From the NCBI GenBank assembly GCA_947463235.1, contig CANHST010000004.1:1-35933 (forward strand): a DNA stretch of 35,933 nt, given 5' to 3'. The translations under genes were made by a program, and so were the position numbers. This DNA comes from Acidimicrobiaceae bacterium. GTDB lineage: Bacteria; Actinomycetota; Acidimicrobiia; Acidimicrobiales; Ilumatobacteraceae. The notes below the pieces were generated by a model. The model had not been told where the DNA came from. It searched no databases and saw only the letters and a list, made by a program, of their open reading frames with translations. Below, in pieces: positions 25,538-35,304 of this stretch (position 1 is the first letter of the stretch; the number at the start of each line of letters is the position of its first letter).

Positions 25538-26260
25538 TTACTGCTCGTCGGCGAGCGCAGTGTCGCCGAGATAGCTGCTGGCGAGCACCTCGCGGTCTCG
25601 TGCAAGTTCCTCGGCGGTGCCTTGCACGACCACTTCGCCGTGGCTCAGCACATATGCCCGATCGGCGATCTTCAGTGCGGCGTGGACGTGCTGCTCCACG
25701 AGCAGTACTGCGGTTCCGGTCTCGTCGGCGATGCGACGAACCACTGGCAGCAACCGCGCCACGATGATGGGTGCGAGACCGAGGCTCATCTCATCGATCA
25801 TCAGGACCCGGGGCTGTGCGATGAGCCGACAACCAAGCGCCAACATCTGTTGTTCGCCGCCCGACAGCAGTCCGGCTTTGCGCTCGATGATTGCAGCCAA
25901 TGCGGGGAAGTAGTCGAGCACGTCGTTCGTGGTGACGGTGCTCGCCCGGTGGCGATGCAGACGGAGGTTCTCGGCCACGGTGAGTTGGAAGAAGATGCCC
26001 CTGTCGTCGGGCAGCAACGCCAAGCCTCGTCGAGCGATGGCGTGGGTGCTCGCGCCTGCGACGGGTTTGCCGAGCACATCGATCTCGCCGTCGATGATAG
26101 GCAGCAGGCCCGCAATGGTGAGCAGTGTGGTCGATTTGCCGGCCCCGTTGGGACCCAGCAATGCCACCACCTCGCCGGCATCCACCTGGAGGTTCAAGCC
26201 CCGCACCGCAGGGATGCCATGGTGACCCGCAACGAGGTTGCGAACATCGATGACCTTCAT
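25538..26260 (-). CDS. livF: LivF-type ABC transporter ATP-binding protein (importer 2)
   Basis: A 240-residue ATPase of normal LivF length with Walker [10 protein letters not shown] (34-42), [15 protein letters not shown], Walker [14 protein letters not shown] and H-loop EQH. It pairs with the LivG domain of the fused importer-2 polypeptide. The ATG at 26260 is chosen because GAGGAGG is close upstream and its ATGA overlaps the LivHMG stop; the frame is open further upstream, but only inside that gene. Last gene of the importer-2 operon; the 99-bp repeat follows. Confidence 0.94.
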   Translation of the reverse strand: MKVIDVRNLVAGHHGIPAVRGLNLQVDAGEVVALLGPNGAGKSTTLLTIAGLLPIIDGEIDVLGKPVAGASTHAIARRGLALLPDDRGIFFQLTVAENLRLHRHRASTVTTNDVLDYFPALAAIIERKAGLLSGGEQQMLALGCRLIAQPRVLMIDEMSLGLAPIIVARLLPVVRRIADETGTAVLLVEQHVHAALKIADRAYVLSHGEVVVQGTAEELARDREVLASSYLGDTALADEQ

Positions 26261-29055
26261 GCCTCGACCTCCTCGCCGAGATAGGCGGTGACAACGGCCT
26301 GGTTGGATCGAATCTCGTTCGGCGTGCCTTCGGCAATGATCTCGCCGAAGTCGAGTACGTAGATGTAGTCGCACACGTCGAGCACCAATCCCATGTCGTG
26401 ATCGATCAGGAACACGGAGATGCCGTTGTTCGCGATGTCGAGAATCCGTGAGGCCAGCACGCCGCTCTCGTCACTGTCGAGGCCTGCAGCAGGCTCATCC
26501 ATCATGATCAGCCGAGGCCGGCTGACGATCGCTCGAGCAACCCCCAACAGTTTCTGTTGACCAAGCGACAGGTTGGAGGGCTTCAGTTCGGCCCGGTCCG
26601 CGAGGCCCACCATGTCGAGTGCCCAGCCGACCTGGTCGAGGTCGACGGTTCTGTTCGGCGTGAGCAGATCGAGCATGAACGACTTGGCAGAGGAGGTCTC
26701 GTTTGCCACCCGCACGTTTTCGATCACGCTGAGGTCACCGAAGAGTTCCATGCTCTGCCACGTTCGAACCAGGCCCGACCGCGCTCGTTGGTGGGGGCGC
26801 AGGCCTTCGAAGTCGTTGCCATCGAACGTCAGCCGCCCGCGTGCCGTCACGAAACCGGTGATGGCGTCGATGAACGTGGTCTTTCCTGCGCCGTTAGGGC
26901 CGATCAGGCCCACCACCTGACCTTCGCGCACTTGTAGCGACACACGATTGTTGGCCATGAGCCCGCCGAACTGAACGGTGATGTCGTGCGCGTCGAGCAC
27001 GACGGGCCGATCGGCGAACGTCGGGCGTTCGATGCGCGCGGGGACGTTGGTGGGTGCGGCTGGGGAGGGCGCGGGTCCGGTCGTAGGTGCAGCAACGCCG
27101 GTCGGTGCCACGCGTGCCCGCTTGGCTTTGAACGCTTCGACCTTGCGGTGGGTCGCGCCAGCGATGCCTTCGGGGTTGAAGATCGCCGTGAGCACCAAGC
27201 CGAGTCCGGCGATCACGCCGTAGCTGCTACCGAGATCGAAGAGCCGGTCGGTGATGACGAACGTGATGCCGAGTGGGGCGAACGTGCCTGCGACCAGCGC
27301 ACCCGACACCGAGGTGATGCCTCCGAGATATGCGAACGCCAGGAACGACAACCCGACCAAGGTGGAGAAACTGTCTGCCGACAACTGCCCTCGGCTGTAG
27401 CCGATCAGTGAGCCACCGATCCCAGCAATGAACGAGGCGAGACCGAACGCGAGGAGCTTGTTGACCGACACGCTGATGCCGATGGATGCCGCCGCCCGCT
27501 CGTTGGATCGCACGGCCAGGAACCGGCGACCGATCGCGCCGCGAGCCAGATTGCCCACGAGGACGGCGACAACAGTGAGGAAGAACAGCACGAGCAGACC
27601 GAACTGCCAACGAGCGATGACCTTGCCCTGTCGGACGCCGAGGTCGATGCCGAACAGCATCGGGTGCGGCACGAGGTTGCCCTCGGTGCCGGAGAACTTC
27701 GGATTTCTGAAGATGAACTTCTCCAGGGCGACGGCACCAGCAAGGGTGACCACCGCCAGTTGGGCACCACGGATGCGAAGTGCGGGGATGCCCACCAGAA
27801 CGCCGAAGCCTGCAGCGATGATGCTGGCCAGCAGCAATGAGAAGGGGAATGGGACACCCATCCCGGTCGTCAACTTCGACAGGACAAAGCCGGCGACACC
27901 AGCGATGGCGGCCTGTGCGAGTGAGATCTGCCCCACCAAACCGGTGAGTACCACCAGCGACAACATGATGATGCTGATGATCATGCTCGAGATGACGCCG
28001 AATCGGTAGGTGCCATTCGTCAGCAGGATGGCGGCTCCACCGGCCACAACAAAGGCCGCGATCACCGACGGGCGGTTGCGAGGCCGGATCACCGGAGGCA
28101 ATGGGTCGGCCTCGGCGTCGCCACGCGTGGGAAGCGAACCGCCCACGAGGAAGAGCACGATGATGATGACGATGAAGGGCACGGCATCGGACAGGCCGGT
28201 GACGGCCCAACTTGGCCACCAGGTTTTCGTGGTCTGAAAGCCGACGACCGACTGGAACGCGCCGAGGGCGAGCGCAGCTGCAACGGTGATGGCGATCGAT
28301 TGCAGACGCCCAATGAGCGCGGCCGCCAGTGCTGGCACGATGGCGAGGGCGTAGGTGAGTGGGTTGAGCACCGTGGTGGGCGAGACGAGGATGCCGATGC
28401 TGCCGACGACGACGCCCGACAGCAGCCAGGTGGCACCGGCGAGCAACTGCGGCGAGTAGCGCGCCAGTGCGATGGTGCGCTCGCTTTCGGCCGATGCTCT
28501 GGTAGCCAGACCGATACGGGTGAAGCGGAAGTACGCCCACAGCGCGCCGGCCACCAACACCACCACGAGCGTGAGCCAGAGTCGATCGCGCGGGAACGTG
28601 ATTCCCGCTATCTCGAGCGGTTCGTTCGGCATGATCGGCGCGACTGCTCTGGACTCGCTGCCGAACTGCAACACCGTCAGTGCCTGCAGAAGGATGAACA
28701 CGCCGACAGAGGCGACCACTTTGGCCAAGATGGGGGCATTGCGGAGCGGCCTGAAGACCAGGAGATGGATGGCGATGCCGAGCACGGCGCACGACAGCAC
28801 CGCGATCAAGAATGCCGGCACGAACGAGGTTGAATCGCCGAGTGAAACTCGATGCGGTATCCCGATCACCGGGAGCACGAGGTCGCCCGTACGGCGGAGT
28901 TCGTCGTAGACGTAGGCGCCCCACATCGCCATCGCCCCAGTGGCGAAGTTGATGACCCCGGTGCCTCGATACGTGATCACGACGCCCATGCCCACAGCGG
29001 CGTACAACACGCCGAAGCCGAGGCCGATGAGTGCGAAGATCAAGTACTGGTTCAC
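26257..29055 (-). CDS. LivH-LivM-LivG fusion of importer 2
   Basis: A 932-residue fusion with the same order as the importer-1 protein: LivH permease about 1-305 ([27 protein letters not shown]), LivM permease about 325-635 ([33 protein letters not shown]), a Pro/Ala-rich linker about 640-680, and LivG ATPase about 685-930. The ATPase has Walker [10 protein letters not shown] at 719-727, signature NLSLGQQ at 828-834, Walker [11 protein letters not shown] at 849-858 and H-loop His886. It is a clear paralogue but diverged in sequence, so it probably has a different substrate. It lies 79 bases behind the binding-protein gene with a stem-loop between them, and overlaps LivF downstream by ATGA. 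Confidence 0.93.
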   Translation of the reverse strand: MNQYLIFALIGLGFGVLYAAVGMGVVITYRGTGVINFATGAMAMWGAYVYDELRRTGDLVLPVIGIPHRVSLGDSTSFVPAFLIAVLSCAVLGIAIHLLVFRPLRNAPILAKVVASVGVFILLQALTVLQFGSESRAVAPIMPNEPLEIAGITFPRDRLWLTLVVVLVAGALWAYFRFTRIGLATRASAESERTIALARYSPQLLAGATWLLSGVVVGSIGILVSPTTVLNPLTYALAIVPALAAALIGRLQSIAITVAAALALGAFQSVVGFQTTKTWWPSWAVTGLSDAVPFIVIIIVLFLVGGSLPTRGDAEADPLPPVIRPRNRPSVIAAFVVAGGAAILLTNGTYRFGVISSMIISIIMLSLVVLTGLVGQISLAQAAIAGVAGFVLSKLTTGMGVPFPFSLLLASIIAAGFGVLVGIPALRIRGAQLAVVTLAGAVALEKFIFRNPKFSGTEGNLVPHPMLFGIDLGVRQGKVIARWQFGLLVLFFLTVVAVLVGNLARGAIGRRFLAVRSNERAAASIGISVSVNKLLAFGLASFIAGIGGSLIGYSRGQLSADSFSTLVGLSFLAFAYLGGITSVSGALVAGTFAPLGITFVITDRLFDLGSSYGVIAGLGLVLTAIFNPEGIAGATHRKVEAFKAKRARVAPTGVAAPTTGPAPSPAAPTNVPARIERPTFADRPVVLDAHDITVQFGGLMANNRVSLQVREGQVVGLIGPNGAGKTTFIDAITGFVTARGRLTFDGNDFEGLRPHQRARSGLVRTWQSMELFGDLSVIENVRVANETSSAKSFMLDLLTPNRTVDLDQVGWALDMVGLADRAELKPSNLSLGQQKLLGVARAIVSRPRLIMMDEPAAGLDSDESGVLASRILDIANNGISVFLIDHDMGLVLDVCDYIYVLDFGEIIAEGTPNEIRSNQAVVTAYLGEEVEA

Positions 29056-29074
29056 GATGCTCCTGATGACTAGC

Positions 29075-29109
29075 GAAGGTGGGGGCCGGTCTTCGCGGCC
29101 CCCACCTTC
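29075..29109 (-). terminator. Intercistronic stem-loop between binding protein and permease of importer 2
   Basis: A perfect stem with 13-base arms, GAAGGTGGGGGCC / GGCCCCCACCTTC, around a 9-base loop lies between the binding-protein stop and the LivHMG start on the minus strand. It is likely a partial terminator or mRNA-stabilising structure that makes binding protein in excess over the membrane subunits, a common arrangement in ABC importers. Confidence 0.7.
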
Positions 29110-29134
29110 TCGTTCACGTCGTTATGGACTTGGC

Positions 29135-30460
29135 TCAGCCCTGCGAGTACTCGTAGGCGTCGAAGAAGTCCTTGGCGATCTCGCGTCCGATAGTGCCATC
29201 GTCCTTCTTGATGACCTTGTACACCGCGATGCCGGCCGAGCAGGCCGACTTGCCGCTGGGCCACGGCGCCGCACCGCACTTGATGTCCGGACCGAACCAG
29301 CCCTCGGTGACCTCGCCGCTGTTGAGGGCGGCTTCCACCGATTCAGCCGTCATGTCACCGGTCACTCGTTCGAGAATCGTGCGGAGCTCCATCCACGCTC
29401 CGAATGCAGCGACGGCGAAGCCCTCGGTGTAGTCGGACTGACCGGCGGCCTTCATCGCTGCCTCGTAGTCGGTGAGATTCGTCGCAATCCGCTCTGGTGC
29501 GAACGACTTCATGCTCGGGAAGTACAGGTCGCCCTGGGTGTAGGTGTCCACGGCCGCATCGCCCACGATGGGGATGTAGAAGCTGCACGAGCCGGCGAAG
29601 ACGACACCGGGGAACGCCGCAGCGCGTGCTGCACCGACCATTCCGATGCAACCGGGTTCGGTCAACTGGCCCCAGATCATCTCTGCGCCAGCGGACTGGG
29701 CAGTGGCGACGGCGGCTGTCCAGTCGGGCGCAGCCGGATCCACTGCAATGGTCTGGAGTTCGATACCGAGTTTGTCGGCGATTGGCTTCGTGATCGTGTT
29801 GATGAAGCCTTCCCCTGCGGCGGACTGCTCGTACACGGAAGCCACCTTCGTGAGGCCGAGATCCTTGGCGAGAGCGAACGGACCGACGGCGTACGCGTCG
29901 CTGGCGGCGTGCAGGATGTGCGACCCATCGGCATTGCCCTGCGCGGGGCCCCAGCCGTTCGAGGTGACATAGGGAATGCCTGCCTCTTGGTAGAGCGGAA
30001 GCGCTGCGTCGGACGCAACGTCGATACCCGTATAGGCCATGACGACGCCGGCCTCGATGAGCTGGTTTGCGCAGTTGATCGACCCCTCCGGCGAGGCATC
30101 GGCGAGGCAACTCACGACTTCGATCGTGGCACCGTTGATGCCGCCGTTCGCGTTGATCTGATCGATGGCTACCTCGCCGCCAATGCGGAACTCGGGCAGA
30201 GCGATGGCGCCACCCTCGTTGTTGACATAGCCGATCTTGATCGTCTCGCCGGTGCGGTCGATAGCGGCAGCCGTGGTCTCGGTAGGCGCTGTCGTGTCGG
30301 CGGCAGCCGAGGTCTCGGTGGCAGCCGAGGTCTCCGGCGCAGCCGTGGTCTCGGCAGCTGCGGTGGTGGCCGAGGACGACTCACCGTCGCTGCATGCGGC
30401 CGCCACCATCGTCGCGGCCGCGAGTAGCGCCGTCAGTCGAAGTGCAGATCTCTTCTTCAT
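29135..30460 (-). CDS. Substrate-binding lipoprotein of importer 2 (Leu/Ile/Val-binding family)
   Basis: A 441-residue type-I binding protein with a lipoprotein signal: basic MKKRSALR, hydrophobic core, Cys23 in VAAAC. An Ala/Thr/Glu-rich low-complexity linker covers about 26-66. The binding domain then starts with IKIGYVNNEGGAIALPEF and contains DQINANGGINGATIEVVSC and YQEAGIPYVTSNGWGP. It should capture ligand for the LivHMG/LivF encoded downstream. The ligand is unknown; the binding domain differs clearly from the importer-1 protein. ATG 30460 is preceded by AGGGGGAA. Confidence 0.92.
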   Translation of the reverse strand: MKKRSALRLTALLAAATMVAAACSDGESSSATTAAAETTAAPETSAATETSAAADTTAPTETTAAAIDRTGETIKIGYVNNEGGAIALPEFRIGGEVAIDQINANGGINGATIEVVSCLADASPEGSINCANQLIEAGVVMAYTGIDVASDAALPLYQEAGIPYVTSNGWGPAQGNADGSHILHAASDAYAVGPFALAKDLGLTKVASVYEQSAAGEGFINTITKPIADKLGIELQTIAVDPAAPDWTAAVATAQSAGAEMIWGQLTEPGCIGMVGAARAAAFPGVVFAGSCSFYIPIVGDAAVDTYTQGDLYFPSMKSFAPERIATNLTDYEAAMKAAGQSDYTEGFAVAAFGAWMELRTILERVTGDMTAESVEAALNSGEVTEGWFGPDIKCGAAPWPSGKSACSAGIAVYKVIKKDDGTIGREIAKDFFDAYEYSQG

Positions 30461-30493
30461 GTGTTCCCCCTATGTGATGTGTAGTGGCCGAGT

Positions 30494-30691
30494 TCACGGA
30501 TCGGTTGACTCGGAAGGCGGCAGTGAGCTCTCCAAGAGCGTGAGCAACTCGATCCAGCCGACGAACGGCATTGGAACGCCGTCCTCAACTGCAACCGAGC
30601 CGATCACGCCGGGCGGCGCGCAGATCCCGGGACGTCGTTCCTGTTGAAGATGGAGTTCGATCCGTAGCACGAGCGTCACCCCCAGCTGCAC
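30494..30691 (-). CDS. Small hypothetical protein (65 aa) in the SBP2/LuxR intergenic region
   Basis: The 358 bases between the binding-protein start and the LuxR start hold this small minus-strand frame. The product (MQLGVTLVLRIELHLQQ... PMPFVGWIELLTLLESS) has a protein-like composition, with a hydrophobic strand at the start and a PFxGWxELLxLLE ending. I associate that ending with short actinobacterial hypothetical proteins, without a named family. The GTG at 30691 has AGGAAG about 8 bases upstream; a TTG at 30718 is the longest alternative. It could share a transcript with the binding protein that follows 33 bases downstream. Confidence 0.5.
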   Translation of the reverse strand: MQLGVTLVLRIELHLQQERRPGICAPPGVIGSVAVEDGVPMPFVGWIELLTLLESSLPPSESTDP

Positions 30692-30745
30692 GTGTTGAGC
30701 TTCCTGCCTGGTTGCCAAGTGTCGGTGCCGCCGAGATCGTTGCCT

Positions 30746-30773
30746 AGTAGGGGAACCCCTACTGGTCCCCTAC
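30746..30773. promoter_or_regulatory. Palindrome plus repeated half-site upstream of the LuxR gene
   Basis: AGTAGGGG-AA-CCCCTACT (30746-30763) is a perfect inverted repeat, followed by a third half-site CCCCTAC (30767-30773). It lies 46 bases upstream of the chosen LuxR start in a divergent promoter region. A role as operator for the LuxR/LAL protein itself, or for another regulator, is inferred from position and symmetry. Confidence 0.5.
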
Positions 30774-30818
30774 GATGGGGCTGCCGTCGTGGGGACGGCG
30801 AAGAGGGGGAGTGTTCGC

Positions 30819-33653
30819 GTGGATGCGATCGCCGACGTGCAGGTCGGCGCATCGGAGTTGGTGGGCCGTGAGGCGGAGCTTGCTCGCGTGCTCGGCCACT
30901 TCAAGCAGGCCGAGCGAGGCGCCGGCTCGGTGGTGGTGGTTCGGGGTAGCGGTGGAATCGGCAAGTCGAGGCTTGTCGCCGAAGTGGCCCGGAGAGCGAC
31001 GGCAATGGGCGCCCTCGCGGTGACGGCGCATGCCGCCACGTTCGATCGGGGCTTGCCGTATGCGCTGTTGGGCGAGCTGATTGCTGGTCTGCCCGATGAT
31101 TTGTCCGCTGATGTGGCCGGTCGGAAGTCGACGCTGTCGGGGTTGCTTGGTATTGGTGGGGCACGTACCGGTGGGAAGATCGGTGGTCCCTCCGATGTGT
31201 TGAGCGCCGCAACGGGTCTCATGGGGTCGATTGCCGAACACCGTCCTCTCGTCGCCATCTGGGAGGATCTCCATGAGGCGGACGCCGACTCGGTGTTGCT
31301 CTTCATGCGGCTCAGCCGTTGGCTCGCCAACTCGCGTGTATTGCTCATCGGCACGCTTCGCTCCCCGGGCAACGCAGAGACCCACGAGCTTGAACGCCTG
31401 GTCGACAAGCTCGAGGTGGAGGGCCGCGGTTCGGTGGTGGATCTGGGTCCGCTGGACGTGTCCGAAGTGCGAGCCATGGTCGGGGACATGATCGGGGCCG
31501 AGCCCGATCAGGCGCTGGTGGATTTCGTGTACTCCTCGAGTCGCGGCAACCCATTCTTCACTTCGGAAACGACCCGCTCGCTCGTCTCGTCCGCGAGCAT
31601 CGCAGTGAGCCCGACGCGAGCACGTTTGCTCAACAACGGCAACCTTCTCAACCGCCGCACTGCACTGGTTCACCGCTTCTTCCAGATCGGCAGCGTCGAG
31701 GCGCGTGTCGCCAGAGTGTTGTCGGCATTCGGTCGTGTCTCACTGAGCCACCTATCGCTGGTGGCCATGATTGCTGAACTTCCGGAACCAAGAGTCGTGA
31801 CGGCGTTCGACCAACTGGTGGCGAGGCAACTGCTGGTGCGACAGGGGGACAGTCGATTCGAGTTCGCTCACAGCATTCTTCGCGAGGCGCTGTACGACGA
31901 CCTCGGCCCAGCTGAGCAACGTCGAATACACGGGCTCATCGCAGCGCGGCTCGCGAGTGACACCGAAAGGGGCGACACGGTCGATGTCACAGAGCTGGCC
32001 ACGCATCTCGTGGAGAGCGCCGACCCTGGCGATCCGCGTGCAGCCGAGGTTCTGATCGACGCCGGACGCTTCACCTTCAGGACAGCTCCGTTGGTCGCTG
32101 CCGGCTGGTTTTCGAAGGCTGCGCAATGGCAGCCAGCACAAGGTCCACACCGTGCGGAGCTGCTGGCGCTCGAAGCAGCGGCCATGTTCAGAGCCTCCAG
32201 GCCGAAGCGCGCAGCCGAGCTCGGCAGTGCTGCGCTCCTTGGTCTGCCGCAGGGGCCGCTGCGGCAACGCACTCTCTCCCACACCGTGAATAGCTTCTAC
32301 ATTTCCGCCGACCTGCAGGCGGCGGTCGACCTGATTGACAGGGAGGAAGCCACCGTCGGCGAACTGTCCGTGCCGTTGCGGGCGCAGCGGGCCCACTTCG
32401 TCGTGCAACTCGGCCTCGGCGACCGAGCCGAGCCGATGTACGCGCTCGAGGCCGAAGGACTGGGTCCGGTCGAACTCTCGATCGCGATGAGTCACGACCT
32501 ACATCGTGCAAATGTCATCAACGCTGCGATCACTGAGCCGTACCTCATCGCCGGCCTCGAGGAGTTGTTGACTCGATCGAGCCCTCAGACTCAGTTGGCG
32601 ATTCATGGCACGATGGCGCTCGCATATGTCGGGTCGGGCGACCCCGTGCGGCTCGCAACGGCAATTGATGCTGCGGCGGAACTGCGCCCTGATCGCGCCA
32701 GCCTCACCATCGGTGGCCAGTTGGAAGTTGCCACGCTCGTCCATCTCCTCTTCAAGGGCCGTTGGGATGACGCGCTCGCGTTCATTCCCGACCTGGCGTG
32801 GGACCTGCAGCAGAGCGAGGCGACGATTTGTGAAGGCCTGATGCAGTTCGTCGAATGCGAGATCTATCTCGAGCGCGGCCAATACCGAAAGGCCAGTGCG
32901 GTGGCGGCCACCTTTGTGCCGCGCATCGAGGGAATTCGCCGCTCCACCGACACGGCAACCGCTCGTGTGGAGTTGGCGCTCGGGAATGTGGGGCGCGCAC
33001 GGCAGATGCTGGAGGATGGATGGTCCAGGGTCGAATCAACCGGTTTGTCCGGGGGAGTCGACGTTCCGCTGTTCGCGCTCGTTGAGACATGTATGGCTGC
33101 TGGCGATGTGGCCGCCGCTGAGCACTACCTGCGGTTGTTGGACGAGTTTGCGGCGTTGACCGCGTCCCCGTTAACGGGTGTTCGTGCCCTCCTATCGCGC
33201 TCGATGGTGAAGGGAGATGTTGAGGCGGCCCGAACGGCGTCCTCCTATGCCGGTTCGCTCGGTCTGCCGTTCTTGTCAGCGAAGGCGCGGTTGCTGGCGG
33301 CCGAGTCGGGAGACGATGTGGCCGACAACCTCGTTGCTGCGTACCAGGTCTTTGATGAGTTCGGTGCGCTGCCCTGGCGCCAGCGTGCTGCAGCCCAGAT
33401 GCGAATCGCTGGGCTACAGGTTCCTCGGCAGCCAGCGACTGAGGGCGACGAACTGTCGCAGGCCGAGTCCAGGTTGGCGCGCATGGTGAGCGAGGGCATG
33501 ACGAACAACGAGATTGCGACCGTTCTGAACTACAGCGTCAAGACGATCGAGGTGTACCTCACGAGGCTGTATGCCAAGACACACTGCAGGTCTCGCACGG
33601 AACTGGGTGTCGCGGTCACCCGTGGCGAACTCCTGCTGGCTCCCGAGGGGTGA
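30819..33653 (+). CDS. LAL-type LuxR-family transcriptional regulator (AAA ATPase + HTH)
   Basis: A 944-residue regulator with an N-terminal P-loop ATPase: GRSxxL-like LVGREAELARV, Walker A GSGGIGKS (43-50) and Walker B region VAIWEDLHEADADS (about 146-158). A long helical, TPR-like central region follows, then a C-terminal LuxR helix-turn-helix (about 879-935: MVSEGMTNNEIATVLNYSVKTIEVYLTRLYAKT). LAL proteins are large ATP-dependent activators, usually of nearby catabolic or transport genes. The GTG at 30819 is preferred to that at 30789 because AGGGGGAG lies about 7 bases upstream. Targets may be the divergent small gene/importer-2 operon or the esterase downstream; neither is proven. Confidence 0.9.
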   Translation: MDAIADVQVGASELVGREAELARVLGHFKQAERGAGSVVVVRGSGGIGKSRLVAEVARRATAMGALAVTAHAATFDRGLPYALLGELIAGLPDDLSADVAGRKSTLSGLLGIGGARTGGKIGGPSDVLSAATGLMGSIAEHRPLVAIWEDLHEADADSVLLFMRLSRWLANSRVLLIGTLRSPGNAETHELERLVDKLEVEGRGSVVDLGPLDVSEVRAMVGDMIGAEPDQALVDFVYSSSRGNPFFTSETTRSLVSSASIAVSPTRARLLNNGNLLNRRTALVHRFFQIGSVEARVARVLSAFGRVSLSHLSLVAMIAELPEPRVVTAFDQLVARQLLVRQGDSRFEFAHSILREALYDDLGPAEQRRIHGLIAARLASDTERGDTVDVTELATHLVESADPGDPRAAEVLIDAGRFTFRTAPLVAAGWFSKAAQWQPAQGPHRAELLALEAAAMFRASRPKRAAELGSAALLGLPQGPLRQRTLSHTVNSFYISADLQAAVDLIDREEATVGELSVPLRAQRAHFVVQLGLGDRAEPMYALEAEGLGPVELSIAMSHDLHRANVINAAITEPYLIAGLEELLTRSSPQTQLAIHGTMALAYVGSGDPVRLATAIDAAAELRPDRASLTIGGQLEVATLVHLLFKGRWDDALAFIPDLAWDLQQSEATICEGLMQFVECEIYLERGQYRKASAVAATFVPRIEGIRRSTDTATARVELALGNVGRARQMLEDGWSRVESTGLSGGVDVPLFALVETCMAAGDVAAAEHYLRLLDEFAALTASPLTGVRALLSRSMVKGDVEAARTASSYAGSLGLPFLSAKARLLAAESGDDVADNLVAAYQVFDEFGALPWRQRAAAQMRIAGLQVPRQPATEGDELSQAESRLARMVSEGMTNNEIATVLNYSVKTIEVYLTRLYAKTHCRSRTELGVAVTRGELLLAPEG

Positions 33654-33757
33654 TCTAGGGATTTCCCCACTTGCCGTCTGCTTGCCGTCGCTGCAATGTC
33701 GCTGGTGCAGAGGCCCGCGTCGAGCGGGCACGCCGATACTTCGAGTTTGGGGGAAAC

Positions 33758-35281
33758 ATGGCAGTCGCAACATCGAGTGGTCTGGTCCGTGGGGGCGTCA
33801 GCGAGGGAGTACACCACTTCTTGGGTGTGCCCTATGCGGCACCGCCCGTGGGAGCGCTGCGATACTCGCCGCCTCAACCTCGGGCTGCGTGGGACGGCGA
33901 GTTCGATGCGACCGCCTTCGGTGCCGTCTGCATTCAGGCACCGATGCCCGGCACGTTCGGTGAGATCGGGACACCGTCGAATCCTGCCGGTGACGACTGT
34001 CTGAACCTGAACGTTTGGACACCGGATCCCGCTGCCGCCGGCTTGCCGGTGTTGGTCTGGATTCACGGCGGCGCCTTCTATGCGGGCTCGGGCATCGATC
34101 CGGTCTACGACGGCGCTGCTTTCGCCCGCGATGGTGTGGTCTGCGTCACGATCAACTATCGGCTCGGCGCACAGGGGTTCGCTCATTTCGGCGAACACTT
34201 CCCGGAGTTGGCCGATGCAGGCAACGCTGGACTGCTCGACCAGATTGCCGCTCTTGAGTGGGTGCAGCAGAACATCGCCGCTTTCGGTGGCGACCCTTCG
34301 AACGTGACGATCGCTGGCGAGAGCGCTGGCGGCATGAGCGTGGGTTGTCTGCTTGCCAGTCCTCGTGCGAAGGGGTTGTTCCGTCGGGCCATCGCACAGA
34401 GTGGGGCAGCGCACAACGGCGTGAGTGCGGCGACGGCTTCGATGATCGCAGGCCACCTGCTGGCAGAGGTTGGTGTGGAACCCGGCGACCTGGACGCGCT
34501 CCTCGCGGTGCCAGCCGATGTGATGCTGGCCGCCCAGGTGCGCCTGAACGATGAACTTGCGCAGACCCGCGACTTCGCTCGCTTCGGTGAAGCGGCTGCG
34601 TCGGCGATGCTGCTGCAGCCGACCTATGGCACCGCGGTGCTGCCGCATCGCCCGATCGACGCTGTCGCCGCGGGCAACGCCGCGGAGGTCGATCTGCTGG
34701 TGGGCACCACGCGCGAGGAGACGCTGATCTTCATCGTCGATCTGAAGGACATCTTCAACGAGGCACTCGTGGAGGCCACCCTGGATGCCTTGATGGGACC
34801 GGCTGGTCGTTCAGGATCGGATGTGCTCGCGGTGTATCGAGGGAACCGCCCCACCGCGCAACCCCACGAGCTTGCTGCCGCGGTGGAAACCGACCGGATG
34901 TTCCGACTGCCAGCGTTGCGGCTCGCCGAGGCTCAGACGGCTCACCGCCCCAATGTGTGGATGTACCGCTTCGACTGGCGGTCGACGGCGCGGGATGGAG
35001 AGTTCGGCGCCTGCCACTTCCTCGAGGTGCCATTCGCCTTCGATCGCCTCGACAACGACGAGGCTCGGGGCATCGCCGGTGAAGGTCCCCAGGCGTTGGC
35101 CGACACTGTGCACGCTGCCTGGGTGGCGTTCGTCACGACCGGAAACCCGAACCACGGTGGGCTGCCGGCCTGGCCGAGCTTTGATGCGGCGACGAGAGCG
35201 ACGATGTGTCTCGACCTCGTGCCTCATGTGGAGAACGACCCCGCGGCCGATGAACGCGCCCTCTGGGACGGCCTGATCTAA
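33758..35281 (+). CDS. Type-B carboxylesterase / para-nitrobenzyl esterase-like
   Basis: A 507-residue alpha/beta hydrolase with FLGVPYAAPPVGALRY at the N-terminus, DDCLNLNVWTP (79-89), oxyanion-hole WIHGGAFYAGSG, nucleophile elbow GESAGG with Ser189, acid Glu320 in GTTREET, and His420 in GACHFLEVPFAF. A complete catalytic triad is therefore visible. It has no signal peptide, so it is probably cytoplasmic. It hydrolyses carboxylic esters; the natural substrate is unknown. ATG 33758 is preceded by GGGGGAAAC. It lies 104 bases after the LuxR stop with no terminator in between, so it may be co-transcribed with or controlled by that regulator. Confidence 0.93.
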   Translation: MAVATSSGLVRGGVSEGVHHFLGVPYAAPPVGALRYSPPQPRAAWDGEFDATAFGAVCIQAPMPGTFGEIGTPSNPAGDDCLNLNVWTPDPAAAGLPVLVWIHGGAFYAGSGIDPVYDGAAFARDGVVCVTINYRLGAQGFAHFGEHFPELADAGNAGLLDQIAALEWVQQNIAAFGGDPSNVTIAGESAGGMSVGCLLASPRAKGLFRRAIAQSGAAHNGVSAATASMIAGHLLAEVGVEPGDLDALLAVPADVMLAAQVRLNDELAQTRDFARFGEAAASAMLLQPTYGTAVLPHRPIDAVAAGNAAEVDLLVGTTREETLIFIVDLKDIFNEALVEATLDALMGPAGRSGSDVLAVYRGNRPTAQPHELAAAVETDRMFRLPALRLAEAQTAHRPNVWMYRFDWRSTARDGEFGACHFLEVPFAFDRLDNDEARGIAGEGPQALADTVHAAWVAFVTTGNPNHGGLPAWPSFDAATRATMCLDLVPHVENDPAADERALWDGLI

Positions 35282-35304
35282 CCGTTGCTGACACCCTCTG
35301 AGTC

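Noticed and set aside
30296-30360. Repetitive GCAGCCGAGGTCTC-like tract as a tandem repeat or CRISPR-like array
   Set aside because: It encodes the Ala/Thr/Glu-rich linker of the importer-2 lipoprotein in frame; low-complexity linkers explain it.
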